A stretch of 64,000 bases of DNA, taken from contig NZ_SRUO01000015.1 of the NCBI RefSeq assembly GCF_004791025.1, forward strand, positions 1-64,000, in the 5' to 3' direction. Made by a program: the position numbers and the translations under genes. The notes below the pieces were generated by a model. The model did not search any database. It saw nothing but the letters and a program-made list of their open reading frames with translations, and had not been told where the DNA came from. Of the stretch, positions 26,567 to 36,276 are shown piece by piece; the first letter of the stretch is position 1; each line of letters begins with the position of its first letter. The DNA comes from Mesorhizobium sp. M4B.F.Ca.ET.203.01.1.1 (GTDB lineage Bacteria; Pseudomonadota; Alphaproteobacteria; Rhizobiales; Rhizobiaceae).

Positions 26567-27226
26567 ATGGAAGACGGCAGCGAACCGGCGACCCTCAGGG
26601 AAAAGGCCTATGCCAGCTTCACGCGGCATCTGCTGGCGCGCGACCTGAGGCCCGGGCAGTTCGTGTCGCAGCGCGAGCTGGTCGCCTTCACCGGGCTGCC
26701 GCTCGGCGCTATTCGCGAGATCGTGCCGCGGCTCGAGGCCGAGGGCCTGCTGACCACCATTCCGCAGCGCGGCATGCAGATCGCCCATATCGACATCAAC
26801 CTGATCCGCGAGGCCTTCCAGTTCCGCCTGTTCATGGAGCGCGAGGCGGTGGCGCTGTTCACCGTCAGCGCCGCCGATGCCGAGCTCGCCCGTTTGCGGC
26901 GCGAGCATGAGGAGATGCTTGCCGAGGCGCTGGCGCAGCCGGCGACGCCGGAGATGGAAGCCAGGGCACAGACCATCGACTGGGCGATGCACGACACCTT
27001 CATCGACGCGCTCGACAACGAAATCATCGCCAAGGCCTATCTGGTCAATTCTGTGAAGATCCGGCTGATCCATCAGGAGAGGTTCCGCATCGACGGCCGC
27101 GTCGTGCCGGTCATGCGCGAGCACCTGGCGGTGATCGAGGCGATGGAAAGCCGCAACCCGCAAAAGGCGGTCGAGGCGATCAGTCTGCACATCGACAATG
27201 CGCGCCGGCTGGCGCTGCAGATCTGA
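26567..27226 (+). CDS. GntR-family transcriptional regulator (FCD domain)
   Basis: A 219-residue regulator with an N-terminal winged helix (residues about 10-75, including LLARDLRPGQFVSQRELVAF and LEAEGLLTTIPQRGMQI) and an all-helical FCD ligand domain. The metal-site residues of FCD proteins are suggested by the Asp in TIDWAMHDTFIDAL and by histidines in VMREHLAVIEAM and AISLHIDNARRLAL. The gene follows the aldolase by 18 bases. Members usually repress their own operon and respond to an organic-acid effector. The likely operator is the palindrome at 25607-25620. Confidence 0.9.
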   Translation: MEDGSEPATLREKAYASFTRHLLARDLRPGQFVSQRELVAFTGLPLGAIREIVPRLEAEGLLTTIPQRGMQIAHIDINLIREAFQFRLFMEREAVALFTVSAADAELARLRREHEEMLAEALAQPATPEMEARAQTIDWAMHDTFIDALDNEIIAKAYLVNSVKIRLIHQERFRIDGRVVPVMREHLAVIEAMESRNPQKAVEAISLHIDNARRLALQI

Positions 27227-27289
27227 GGGAAATGAGCCGCGCCGCCGCAGCGGCGCAATCCACAACGACAGCAACCCCGGGAGGAAGAA

Positions 27290-28627
27290 ATGTCGTCCAA
27301 TCCGTTCACCCCAACCAGAAGGCAACTGCTTGCCGGAACAGCCGCTCTTGCCGCCGCCGGCTTCGCCGGCTTGCGCCCCAGCTTTGCCGCCGGCGTCGAT
27401 TGGAAGCGCTTTTCCGGCACCACGCTCGACGTCAATCTGGTCAAGAGCCCGCGCAGCGACACGCTGATAAAATATATCGCCGAGTTCGAGGAACTGACCG
27501 GCATCAAGGTCAATGCCGAGGCGACGCCCGAACAGCAGCAGCGCCAGAAGACGGTGATCGAGCTCAGCTCAGGCAAGCCGAGCTTCGACGTCGTGCATCT
27601 CAGCTACCACGTGCAGAAGCGGCAGTTCGAGAAGGGCGGCTGGCTGGCCGACATCTCCGGCTATCTCGCCGATCCGACGCTCACCGATCCGGCACTGGTC
27701 GAGAGCGACTTCGCCGATGCCGGCATGGTCTTCGCCAAGGATACGCAAGGCGTGCTGCGCTCGCTGCCGTTCTCGGTCGACTACTGGATCGTCTACTGGA
27801 ACAAGGAACTGTTCGAGGCCAAGGGGCTGAAATATCCCGAGACCTTCGAGCAGCTGGTGGCGGCGGCCGAGGCGCTGACCGATCCTTCGGCCAACACCTA
27901 TGGCTTCGTCGCCCGCGGGCTGAAGAACGCCAACACGCCGGTGTGGACGTCGCTGATGCTGGGCTACGACATGACGCCGCTCGATGCCGAGGGCAAGCTG
28001 CGCACGCTGTCTCCCGAGGCGGTCGAAGCGGCCGGCCTCTACCAGCGGCTGATGACCAAATCGGCGCCTCCCGGCGTCACCGGTTTCAACTGGGCCGAGG
28101 CGCAGTCGGCCTTCCTGCAGGGCAAGATCGGCATGTGGTTCGACGGCGTCGGGTTCGCGCCGCCGATGGAAAATCCTGAAAAGTCGCGGGTCGTCGGCAA
28201 GGTCGGCTACGGCGTCATGCCGAAGGGCCCCAAGGCGCATGCCTCCGGCACGTTCGGCGACGGCATCGGCGTCACCGCCGCCAGCGAGAAGAAGGAAGCG
28301 GCCTATCTGTTCTGCCAATGGGCGGTGTCGCCGGCCATGGGCGCGCGGCTGCTGCAGGCCGGGGCCGGCGTGCCGTTCCGCAAATCGGTGCTGGAGGATC
28401 CCAAGGTGCGCGAGGGCGTCACCATGCCGGCAAGCTGGCTCGACGCCGTGGTCGGCTCCGGCAATGTCAGCCGGCTGGCGCTGCCGGTCATCATCCCGGT
28501 CACCGAGTTCCGTGACATCTATGGCGTCGCGCTGAGCAACATGATCGCCGGCGCCGATCCGGCGGACGAGCTGAAGAAGGCCACCGACCAGTTCCAGCCG
28601 GTCCTGGACCGGAGCGAGCAAGGCTGA
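27290..28627 (+). CDS. ABC transporter extracellular solute-binding protein (family 1, sugar type)
   Basis: A 445-residue periplasmic receptor. The N-terminus TRRQLLAGTAALAAAGFAG resembles a Tat signal. The mature part begins around FAAGVDWKRFSG and has the family 1 features, such as IKVNAEATPEQQQRQK, a conserved aromatic-rich site (DYWIVYWNKELF) and a C-terminal helical region. GGAGG at 27280-27284 supports the start. It is followed, with a 1-base overlap (TGATG), by the permease genes and belongs to the aldolase operon. Confidence 0.9.
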   Translation: MSSNPFTPTRRQLLAGTAALAAAGFAGLRPSFAAGVDWKRFSGTTLDVNLVKSPRSDTLIKYIAEFEELTGIKVNAEATPEQQQRQKTVIELSSGKPSFDVVHLSYHVQKRQFEKGGWLADISGYLADPTLTDPALVESDFADAGMVFAKDTQGVLRSLPFSVDYWIVYWNKELFEAKGLKYPETFEQLVAAAEALTDPSANTYGFVARGLKNANTPVWTSLMLGYDMTPLDAEGKLRTLSPEAVEAAGLYQRLMTKSAPPGVTGFNWAEAQSAFLQGKIGMWFDGVGFAPPMENPEKSRVVGKVGYGVMPKGPKAHASGTFGDGIGVTAASEKKEAAYLFCQWAVSPAMGARLLQAGAGVPFRKSVLEDPKVREGVTMPASWLDAVVGSGNVSRLALPVIIPVTEFRDIYGVALSNMIAGADPADELKKATDQFQPVLDRSEQG

Positions 28628-29565
28628 TGTCCGCCACCACCCCAGAACGGACCGGGGTGACGATGGAAGCCATGGAAGGGAGCCAGACGGTGCGTCTGGC
28701 TCCCAACTACTGGCCCTTCGTCCTGCCGGCGCTCGTCGTCGTCGGCGCGGTGATCGTCTTTCCCTGGGCATTCACGCTGTGGATGAGCGTCAACAGCTGG
28801 ACGCTCGGCCAGTCGCGCAGCTTTGCCGGGATGGACAACTATCTGCGCCTGGCGGGCGACCCGCGGTTCTGGGAATCGCTCTGGCACACGCTTACCTACA
28901 CCTTCCTGTCGGTCGTCGCGCCGATGTTCCTCGGCACGGTCGCGGCGCTGATCTTCGATGCGAAGGTTCCGCTGCGCGGCCTGCTGCGCGGCGTCTTCGT
29001 GATGCCGATGATGGCGACACCGGTCGCCGTGGCGCTGGTGTGGACGATGATGTTTCATCCGCAGCTCGGCGTGCTCAACTATCTCCTGTCGCTGGTCGGT
29101 ATCCCGCCGCAGGAATGGATCTTCAACGCCAGGAGCGTCATTCCCTCGCTGGTCGCGGTCGAGACCTGGCAGTGGACGCCGTTGGTGATGCTGATCGTGC
29201 TGGGCGGGCTGGCCTCGGTGCCGCGCGAGCCGTTCGAGAGCGCCGAGATCGATGGCGCCAACGCCTGGCAGCAGTTCCGCTACCTGACCTTGCCGATGAT
29301 CGCGCCGTTCCTGATGATTGCCGTCATCATCCGCACCATCGATGCGCTGAAGAGCTTCGACATCATCTACGCCATGACCCAGGGCGGTCCGGGCACGGCG
29401 TCGGAAACCATCAACATCTATCTCTACAACACCGCCTTCTCCTACTACGACATCGGCTACGGCTCGGCCATGGCCGTGGTGTTCTTCGTCGTGATCGTGG
29501 CGCTGTCCTTCGTCCTGTTGATGCTGCGCCAGCGCTCGCAATGGATCAACGCGGAGGGCAAATAG
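28627..29565 (+). CDS. Sugar ABC transporter permease (MalF/UgpA-like)
   Basis: A 312-residue permease with about six membrane segments, the first being YWPFVLPALVVVGAVIVFPW. The EAA loop is FESAEIDGANAWQQFRYLTL, the exact form found in carbohydrate importers (EAAxxDGA). The start codon overlaps the stop of the binding protein gene. The second permease gene starts one base after this stop. Confidence 0.92.
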   Translation: MSATTPERTGVTMEAMEGSQTVRLAPNYWPFVLPALVVVGAVIVFPWAFTLWMSVNSWTLGQSRSFAGMDNYLRLAGDPRFWESLWHTLTYTFLSVVAPMFLGTVAALIFDAKVPLRGLLRGVFVMPMMATPVAVALVWTMMFHPQLGVLNYLLSLVGIPPQEWIFNARSVIPSLVAVETWQWTPLVMLIVLGGLASVPREPFESAEIDGANAWQQFRYLTLPMIAPFLMIAVIIRTIDALKSFDIIYAMTQGGPGTASETINIYLYNTAFSYYDIGYGSAMAVVFFVVIVALSFVLLMLRQRSQWINAEGK

Positions 29566-30387
29566 ATGACGTCGCGGCTCCTCAACCGGATCGGTCTGTT
29601 CTTCGCGGCCCTGGTGCTCGTCTCGCCAGCGATCCTGTTCTTCCTCTGGATGATCTCGCTGTCGCTGAAATTCGAGATCGACAACGGCGCCTATCCGCCG
29701 ATCCTGATCCCCGAGCGCTTCGCCTGGTCGAACTATGTGAAGGTGTTCGAGGAGAACAACTTCCTGCTCTATCTGTGGAATTCGGTGCTGGTCACCGGCA
29801 CGGCGACGCTGCTGGCGCTCCTGATCGGCGTGCCGGCGGGCTACGGCATCGCCCGGCTCAAGGCCGAGCGCTCGGCCGTCGTCATCATGATCGCCCGCAT
29901 GACGCCCGGCCTTTCCTATCTGATCCCGCTGTTCCTGCTGTTCCAGTGGATCGGCATCCTCGGCACGCTGTGGCCGCAGATCATCATCCATCTGGTGGTG
30001 ACCGTGCCGATCGTCGTCTGGGTGATGATCGGTTATTTCGAGACGACGCCGATGGAGCTGGAGGAAGCGGCCAGCATCGACGGCGCCAGCTCCTGGCAGG
30101 TGTTCCGGCTGGTGGCGCTGCCAATCGCCAAGCCGGGCATCGTCGTCGCCTTCATCCTGTCGGTCATCTTCTCGTGGAACAATTTCGTCTTCGGCGTGGT
30201 GCTCGCCAGCCGCGAGACGCGCACCTTGCCGGTCGCCGTCTACAACATGCTGTCCTACGAGCAGGTGAGCTGGGGGCCGCTCGCCGCGGCAGCACTCGTG
30301 GTGACGCTGCCGGTGTTGGTGCTGACCCTGTTCGCGCAAAGGCAGATCGTCGCCGGGCTGACCGCCGGCGCCGTCAAGGGCGGCTGA
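29566..30387 (+). CDS. Sugar ABC transporter permease (MalG/UgpE-like)
   Basis: A 273-residue partner permease. The EAA motif reads LEEAASIDGASSWQVFRLVA. The C-terminal end (FAQRQIVAGLTAGAVKG) is the MalG-type terminus that contacts the ATPase dimer. It is directly adjacent to the other permease gene, with no gap, and 37 bases before the ATPase gene. Confidence 0.93.
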   Translation: MTSRLLNRIGLFFAALVLVSPAILFFLWMISLSLKFEIDNGAYPPILIPERFAWSNYVKVFEENNFLLYLWNSVLVTGTATLLALLIGVPAGYGIARLKAERSAVVIMIARMTPGLSYLIPLFLLFQWIGILGTLWPQIIIHLVVTVPIVVWVMIGYFETTPMELEEAASIDGASSWQVFRLVALPIAKPGIVVAFILSVIFSWNNFVFGVVLASRETRTLPVAVYNMLSYEQVSWGPLAAAALVVTLPVLVLTLFAQRQIVAGLTAGAVKGG

Positions 30388-30424
30388 GGCCGGTCCGACA
30401 TCACACGTTTCGTGGAGAGATAAA

Positions 30425-31483
<1,059 letters not shown>

Positions 31484-31672
31484 ACGCCTTAAGGCGGGAC
31501 CTGCCCGAAGCGTCCTGGTGGCTTCGACGGCGCTTGGCCGCTCGAACCGATAGCGCCAGCTTGCCGGCGCGCGCCGGCGGTGCTTAGGTGCGCCGTCAAT
31601 GGGCGGGGTTGCCGTGGATCAGCGATCTCAGTCGCCGGGGAAAAAATTCATCCGGACAATCGTAACCGTTCG

Positions 31673-32709
31673 ATGAGGTCGGCGTCCGACTTCCCGGCGC
31701 GGCACCGCTTCGTCCTGGCGGCGGCACGGCTGCTGATCACGCTACGTCACCCCCTGCTCGTGGTGCGATTTGCAAGAAAGATGGGCTATTGGCCCAATCC
31801 CGCCGCGCCCGAGCGCTACAATGAATGCATGCTCTGGCGAAGGCTGATCGACCACAATCCGTTGTTCGTCACGCTGTCGGACAAGCTCGCCGTGAAGGAA
31901 TATATCCGCGCCGTCTGCCCGGAGCTGGAAGTGCCGAAGACGTTGTGGCGCGGTCGCGACCCCGACGACATCCCGTCGGCGCTGCTCGAAGGCGAGGCGG
32001 TGGTCAAAGCCAACCATGGCTGCGACATGAACATCTTCGTCTCCGGCGGCCAGCCGGATCGCGCCTCCATCGTGCGTCAGCTGAGACGATGGCTGGGCAA
32101 GCGCCAGGGTCGCCGCAACAGCGAGTGGGCCTACTGGCCGATCGTGCCGGAGGTATTCGTCGAGGAGATGCTGCCGCTCGCCGGCGGTGAGATCGCCACC
32201 GAAATCAAGGTCCAGGTCTGCAGCGGCGTCGTCTGCCATGTCCGGGCCGAAGACAAGGAGGCGCTCAAGTCGCGGCTGTTCGATCCTGACGGCAACCCCC
32301 TGGCGGGGCGCGACATCGACTATCCGCGTGAGATCAGGCGCTGCCCGTCACCGCCGGCCTTGTCGAATTGATCAGGCAAGCGGCCCTGATCGCGCCGCGT
32401 GTCGCCGGCGATCTCGATTATGTTCGCGTCGATTTCCTGGTCACGCGCGAGCGGCTCTACGCCGGCGAGATCACCGTCTATTCGGCCGGCGGTTATGCGA
32501 CCTGGAGCAATCCTGCGATCATGGCGGACATGGAGCGGCGCTGGCGGCTCGATCACTCGGATTATCTGCGGCGGCGGCATTCCGGGCTTGCCAGACTCTA
32601 CGCCGACGCGCTGCGCTCAAAATGCCTGCGGGCCAACGGCAGTCCGGAACCTGTTGCGGTCGCCGAAATCCACCCGCCGCTGGGTGTGCCGGATCCGCAC
32701 GACGCCTGA
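31673..32709 (+). pseudogene. TupA-like ATP-grasp gene interrupted by one frameshift
   Basis: Two overlapping frames give one continuous protein if read across a frameshift near 32340. The first (31673-32371) has TLSDKLAVKEYIRAVCPELE, VVKANHGCDMNIFVSG and VEEMLPLAGGEIATEIKVQV, features of TupA-like ATP-grasp enzymes seen in polysaccharide loci. After DYPREIR it runs into unrelated residues and stops. The other frame supplies LPVTAGLVELIRQ, then RVAGDLDYVRVDFLVT and ITVYSAGGYATWS, the expected C-terminal half with its metal/ATP-site Asp. The restored product would be about 345 residues. It is either a true pseudogene or a sequencing error. No other polysaccharide gene is adjacent. Confidence 0.7.
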
Positions 32710-33071
32710 ACGGTCCGACTGGCGTGTGCGGGTCAATGACAGCGTGCTGCAAACCGTCATGAAGGGGGTTGCGGCCGTGGGCGGCAGCGTCCTGCCAGGC
32801 TTCGGCGGCTCGCTGGCGATGGTTGGGGATCGGGCGCGTCGGCCGAGTTCTTTCGAACAGGATCTCGACCGCGCGCGTGGACGATCACCGCACCGGCGGA
32901 AACATCAATCCTTTGGAGCCCAGAGCGCCGCCAGGGAGCAAATCGAAGACCTGCGAGCATCCCAATCGACACGGGGTGCTATCGACACGGCTTTCGAACG
33001 CCGTGCCGATCAGCCTTTGCTGGCGGAATGTGATCCACCATGTCCACCAAGGGGACGAGGCCCACTTTCAT
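32710..33071. other. Non-coding interval
   Basis: About 360 bases after the broken ATP-grasp gene. Long open frames exist in several phases but none has a credible start or protein composition. A small direct repeat, ATCGACACGG, is at 32966-33000. I see no functional element. Confidence 0.4.
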
Positions 33072-33395
33072 TCACTGTATGTGCACGACGACGTAGCGTC
33101 CGCCGTAGGGTTGATAATACGTGCTGCCGCAGTGCCACAGCACGGTGCCGTTGATCGCGGTCTTCACGCACGCTGCCGGGAGCCGGGTCACGTAGATCGT
33201 CGAGCGGCGGATCGTTCGGCGTGTGGTACGCCTCGCGACCCCTGCGACACTGCCAGGTGTGAGCGGACGGCCAACTTTCGCCTGCGCGTTGCCAACGAAG
33301 GGCGCGAACGGGATAACCGCATCGGCCAGATCGGCAAACATCAAGGCAACGACGATTCCGGCGGCGCCGGTCAATCTCAAGCTGGATCTCGTCAT
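33072..33395 (-). CDS. Small secreted basic protein, unknown function
   Basis: A 107-residue protein with an N-terminal signal peptide (LRLTGAAGIVVALMFADLADA), a basic middle (ARRTTRRTIRRSTIYVTRLP) and a C-terminal region with two cysteines and many aromatics (CGSTYYQPYGGRYVVVHIQ). The pattern YVxxLPxxCxxxxxxGxxxxxCGxxYYxPY recalls small periplasmic or surface proteins common in Rhizobiales; the function is not known. ATG at 33395 is preceded by GGGAGG, which decides it over an in-frame TTG at 33410. Confidence 0.65.
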   Translation of the reverse strand: MTRSSLRLTGAAGIVVALMFADLADAVIPFAPFVGNAQAKVGRPLTPGSVAGVARRTTRRTIRRSTIYVTRLPAACVKTAINGTVLWHCGSTYYQPYGGRYVVVHIQ

Positions 33396-33641
33396 CTTGC
33401 ATCCTCCCAAGAACTCGCCACTCAGTGCGTTTTGACTCGCTGCCGACCACGCCCGGCGCGAGCCTGCGCCAACCCAAATCGGCGGACCTGCTCGCTGACC
33501 CAGCGGGCCAGAGGCGGTGCGTTATAAGCATTTTAGAATGTACTAATTCTCGAGTGCGACTTCTATCCGGATTGCGCAAACCCAGTCGAACTGCTTGCAC
33601 TGATGACGTGGCGCAATTTCTCGGCGCACCTTACGCCTTGG

Positions 33642-34616
33642 TCACGATCTCCCGGCACGCTGAAGCGTTTCCTTGGGAGACTCGCCGAAGAACAGGCGAT
33701 AATTCGCGGCGAAGCGGCCCAGATGGGTGACCCCCACGTCCATAGCGATCGTCGTAACGCTCAAGCCGTTGGCGCGAGCCGTGACAAGGAGCCGTCTTGC
33801 TTCGTTGAGGCGGAGCGCTCTTATGAATTCGAGCGGGGTTACCGCGAACGTGGTGCGAAAGGCGTATTCGAGCTGTCGACGGCTGACACCGATTTCCCGG
33901 CACAGCCGAACAATGGGTATGTCTTCCCGGATATGAGTGCGAATGAAATCCTCGGCCGCCGACGCTTGTCTAAAGTGGCGACTCGCGCAATCGACTGTTC
34001 CGCTCCCGCGACTGTCTGCCCCTGCGAAGGCGTCAGCCACTGCCCCCAGATATTCCTCGAACGCAGCTGGAGGCTGCTCCGGCAAAACCGACTCGCTTCC
34101 GACTGTCCCGAGGTAGTCTGCCATCGACTTCATCTGGCGTCGGATTCTTTGCGCTTCCTTGGTGGCGAGCCGAATTGCCGAGGGGAGATTGTTGATCTTC
34201 TCGATAACCATCCCCGCGGCAACCGACTGGATCTCCATCCAGGTCGCGGTGGGAACAATGGCGACAGCGTAAGTGAGGCCGGGCCGGACCGTAGCCGTCA
34301 CACCCGTGCCGGCAGGGATTGCCAGGATCAAGTCGTCTTCGAGCGGAACGCCGCATATTGTCGACCCACAGGCCCGCTCGATAGCCACTAACGCCACCGA
34401 ACCTGGATCGAAACCGCCTCTGGCGCGGAAGGCGCAATTGAATTCTGGCAGGTCGAGCGCCCACTTACCGGGGGACTGGATTTGCCGGATGCGCGAGGGA
34501 CGCCAGCCTGCCGAAAGCCTGTCGACCTCTACGGGCAGACCAGAGGCGGCGCTGGTCAGGTCGTCTGGGCCAAGCAGCACATCCCTGTACGAAGGCGATG
34601 AAGGCCACGTGGTCAC
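33642..34616 (-). CDS. AraC-family transcriptional regulator
   Basis: A 324-residue regulator. The C-terminal hundred residues carry two helix-turn-helix motifs (DIPIVRLCREIGVSRRQLEY and SVTTIAMDVGVTHLGRFAAN), ending YRLFFGESPKETLQRAG, as in AraC/XylS proteins. The N-terminal two thirds is a ligand/dimerisation region, without a recognised cupin motif. It appears to start at GTG 34616, an uncertain choice. The gene is divergent from the beta-barrel gene at 34843, and the first copy of the duplicated leader begins only 8 bases upstream of this start, so it is the best candidate regulator of both copies. Confidence 0.85.
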   Translation of the reverse strand: MTTWPSSPSYRDVLLGPDDLTSAASGLPVEVDRLSAGWRPSRIRQIQSPGKWALDLPEFNCAFRARGGFDPGSVALVAIERACGSTICGVPLEDDLILAIPAGTGVTATVRPGLTYAVAIVPTATWMEIQSVAAGMVIEKINNLPSAIRLATKEAQRIRRQMKSMADYLGTVGSESVLPEQPPAAFEEYLGAVADAFAGADSRGSGTVDCASRHFRQASAAEDFIRTHIREDIPIVRLCREIGVSRRQLEYAFRTTFAVTPLEFIRALRLNEARRLLVTARANGLSVTTIAMDVGVTHLGRFAANYRLFFGESPKETLQRAGRS

Positions 34617-34624
34617 GCAAGGCG

Positions 34625-34732
34625 TCCTTTGCGCAAAGTGGATAGAAGAACGACTATATTAGGTTTAGCTTAAGCGTAAATTGCGCGAGATCAATTGGCA
34701 CTTAGGTACCCCGACGAACGGCCTAGTGGGGA
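34625..34732 (+). promoter_or_regulatory. Duplicated leader, copy 1 (upstream of beta-barrel gene)
   Basis: Four blocks are shared with copy 2 at identical distances: TCC+TTTGCGCAAA+GTGGATAG (34625-34645), TATTAGG (34657-34663), TAGCTTAAGC (34666-34675) and GCGCGAGATCAA (34683-34694). Beyond these, GAC.AACGGC and AGTGGGGA also match, with one-base shifts. TTTGCGCAAA and GCTTAAGC are perfect palindromes. The bases between blocks differ, so conservation looks selective. A short ATG frame (4 codons) follows AGTGGGGA. Confidence 0.75.
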
Positions 34733-34842
34733 TAGACCATGCGGCCAAGTTGACAGAGCGCAAAGCGAGGGTTCATCCAGTATGGAAGAGAAACCTCTGC
34801 TTGGCGTAGTTCGGGCAGCAAAAACGATAAATGGGGACGATG

Positions 34843-35634
34843 ATGAAGAAATTTCGTTTGGCCGCCCTGGCAATGGCAGGTGTATTGGGACTTGGTGCGG
34901 CCAATGTTTTTGCAGCAGACATCGCCAAGCCACAGGATGAAGGTTGGACCTTCACTGTCGCCCCGTATCTGTGGGCATCAGGAATCAAGGGCGAAAGCGG
35001 CCTCTTCGGATTCCCGCCTCAGGATGTCGATGTGAGCTTCAGCGACGTGCTGCAACACCTCAAATTCGGGTTCATGGGGCTCACGGAAGCCCGCAACGGG
35101 CCTTTCACAATCAGCACGGACATAGTCTACGCCAAGCTCGACGCCAACATCGGCACCCCGCAAGGAATACTCGCCTCGAATATCGATGCGACGGTGAGCA
35201 CTTTCATGGGGACGGCGCTGGGCGGTTACAGCGTTTACTACCAGGATGGGACGAATTTCGATCTCGTGGCCGGCGCCCGCCTTTGGTCGGTCGACAACAA
35301 GTTCGACTTCCACGGCGGTGCGCTTGATGGCAGCTCAGCGAGCGACGGCGATACGTGGGTCGATCCGGTGATCGGCGCCAAATTCAAGGCCGATGTCGGC
35401 AATGGAATCTACCTGGCCGGCTGGGGCCTCGTCGGTGGTTTCGGCGCAGGGTCCAAATCGATGTGGGATGTGATGGGCGGCGCCGGCTATCAGTTCAACG
35501 ACAAGATGTCCATGTTCGTCGGCTATCGGGCCGTGCACGACAATTACAGCCACGACGGCTTCGTGAACAAACTCACTCAGCAAGGTCCGATATTGGGGCT
35601 CACCTATCAATTCTCGCCAGCCCATCCGGGATAG
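34843..35634 (+). CDS. Outer-membrane beta-barrel protein
   Basis: A 263-residue protein with a clear signal peptide (MKKFRLAALAMAGVLGLG, cleavage after VFAAD) and alternating amphipathic strands throughout, for example GWTFTVAPYLWASGIKGE, NFDLVAGARLWSVDNKFDF and MSMFVGYRAVHDNYSHDG. This is the style of small 8- to 12-stranded outer-membrane barrels. The C-terminal strand ends ILGLTYQF but seven residues follow, an unusual extension for a terminal-Phe barrel. ATG at 34843 is chosen because GGGGA lies five bases before it. It is divergent from the AraC regulator gene and preceded by leader copy 1. The substrate or ligand is unknown. Confidence 0.75.
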   Translation: MKKFRLAALAMAGVLGLGAANVFAADIAKPQDEGWTFTVAPYLWASGIKGESGLFGFPPQDVDVSFSDVLQHLKFGFMGLTEARNGPFTISTDIVYAKLDANIGTPQGILASNIDATVSTFMGTALGGYSVYYQDGTNFDLVAGARLWSVDNKFDFHGGALDGSSASDGDTWVDPVIGAKFKADVGNGIYLAGWGLVGGFGAGSKSMWDVMGGAGYQFNDKMSMFVGYRAVHDNYSHDGFVNKLTQQGPILGLTYQFSPAHPG

Positions 35635-36276
35635 GAAGGGATTGACACGAAGTTGTTGGTCCGCGGCGCGGCTCAACTTCATCTATGCCAGGTGCCAATT
35701 CTTGGTGATGCGTTTCGTCAAGTTCGGCGAGTTGGACATCAGGCCGGTGAGGTTGTCCTTCTCAGCCGGTTAACAAGCCGCTTTTGTCGTCGGCTGCGGA
35801 CGCACCTGCCCCGAGGCTGCATCGGCGGGCTCGTCAAGGCTGAAGCGCAACGTCTGTGTGGGAAAGCGATGCCCGGCCGGGAGCCAAAAAATGCATCCTT
35901 TGCGCAAAGTGGATAGCGGTACGGTTGTATTAGGAATAGCTTAAGCCCGAATAGCGCGAGATCAAACAGCGCGGGAGTATCGCCGACCAACGGCGAGTGG
36001 GGAGCATGAACAGGCAGGACCATTTCGGAAGAATGCGCAGTGGACATCGAGCCCGCTGCAGCAAGCATGCCTTGTGGAGGTGGCCGCTTCCCGGACAGGC
36101 CATGACGGTGTTGGCCACCCTATTTCGGACTCCAAGAGATTTTCGCGCAGGCAGGCGGCCGTGTGGATGCCAAACCCTGTGCGCTGCCTCCTGGGTTCCT
36201 GGAGAATGATCGGCGACAGAACGGCAGACGCGCATTTGTTTTGAGTAGGTCCGTATACACAGAGCAGGGGCACAAC
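35635..36276. other. Intergenic region before the sulfatase gene
   Basis: About 640 bases. 35635-35895 shows no gene. 35896-36003 is the second copy of the leader. After it comes AGTGGGGA and an ATG at 36006 opening a 67-codon frame (MNRQDHFGRMRSGHRARCSK onward) that ends at 36209. It is rich in Cys/Arg and could be a leader peptide, but its composition does not look like a conserved protein. The rest is a long 5' untranslated region. Confidence 0.45.
35896..36003 (+). promoter_or_regulatory. Duplicated leader, copy 2 (upstream of sulfatase gene)
   Basis: The same blocks as copy 1 appear at the same spacing: TTTGCGCAAA at 35899-35908, TATTAGG at 35928-35934, TAGCTTAAGC at 35937-35946 and GCGCGAGATCAA at 35954-35965. 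Offsets from the first palindrome are 29, 38 and 55 bases in both copies. GAC.AACGGC and AGTGGGGA follow. This points to co-regulation of the barrel protein and the sulfatase operon. Confidence 0.75.
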
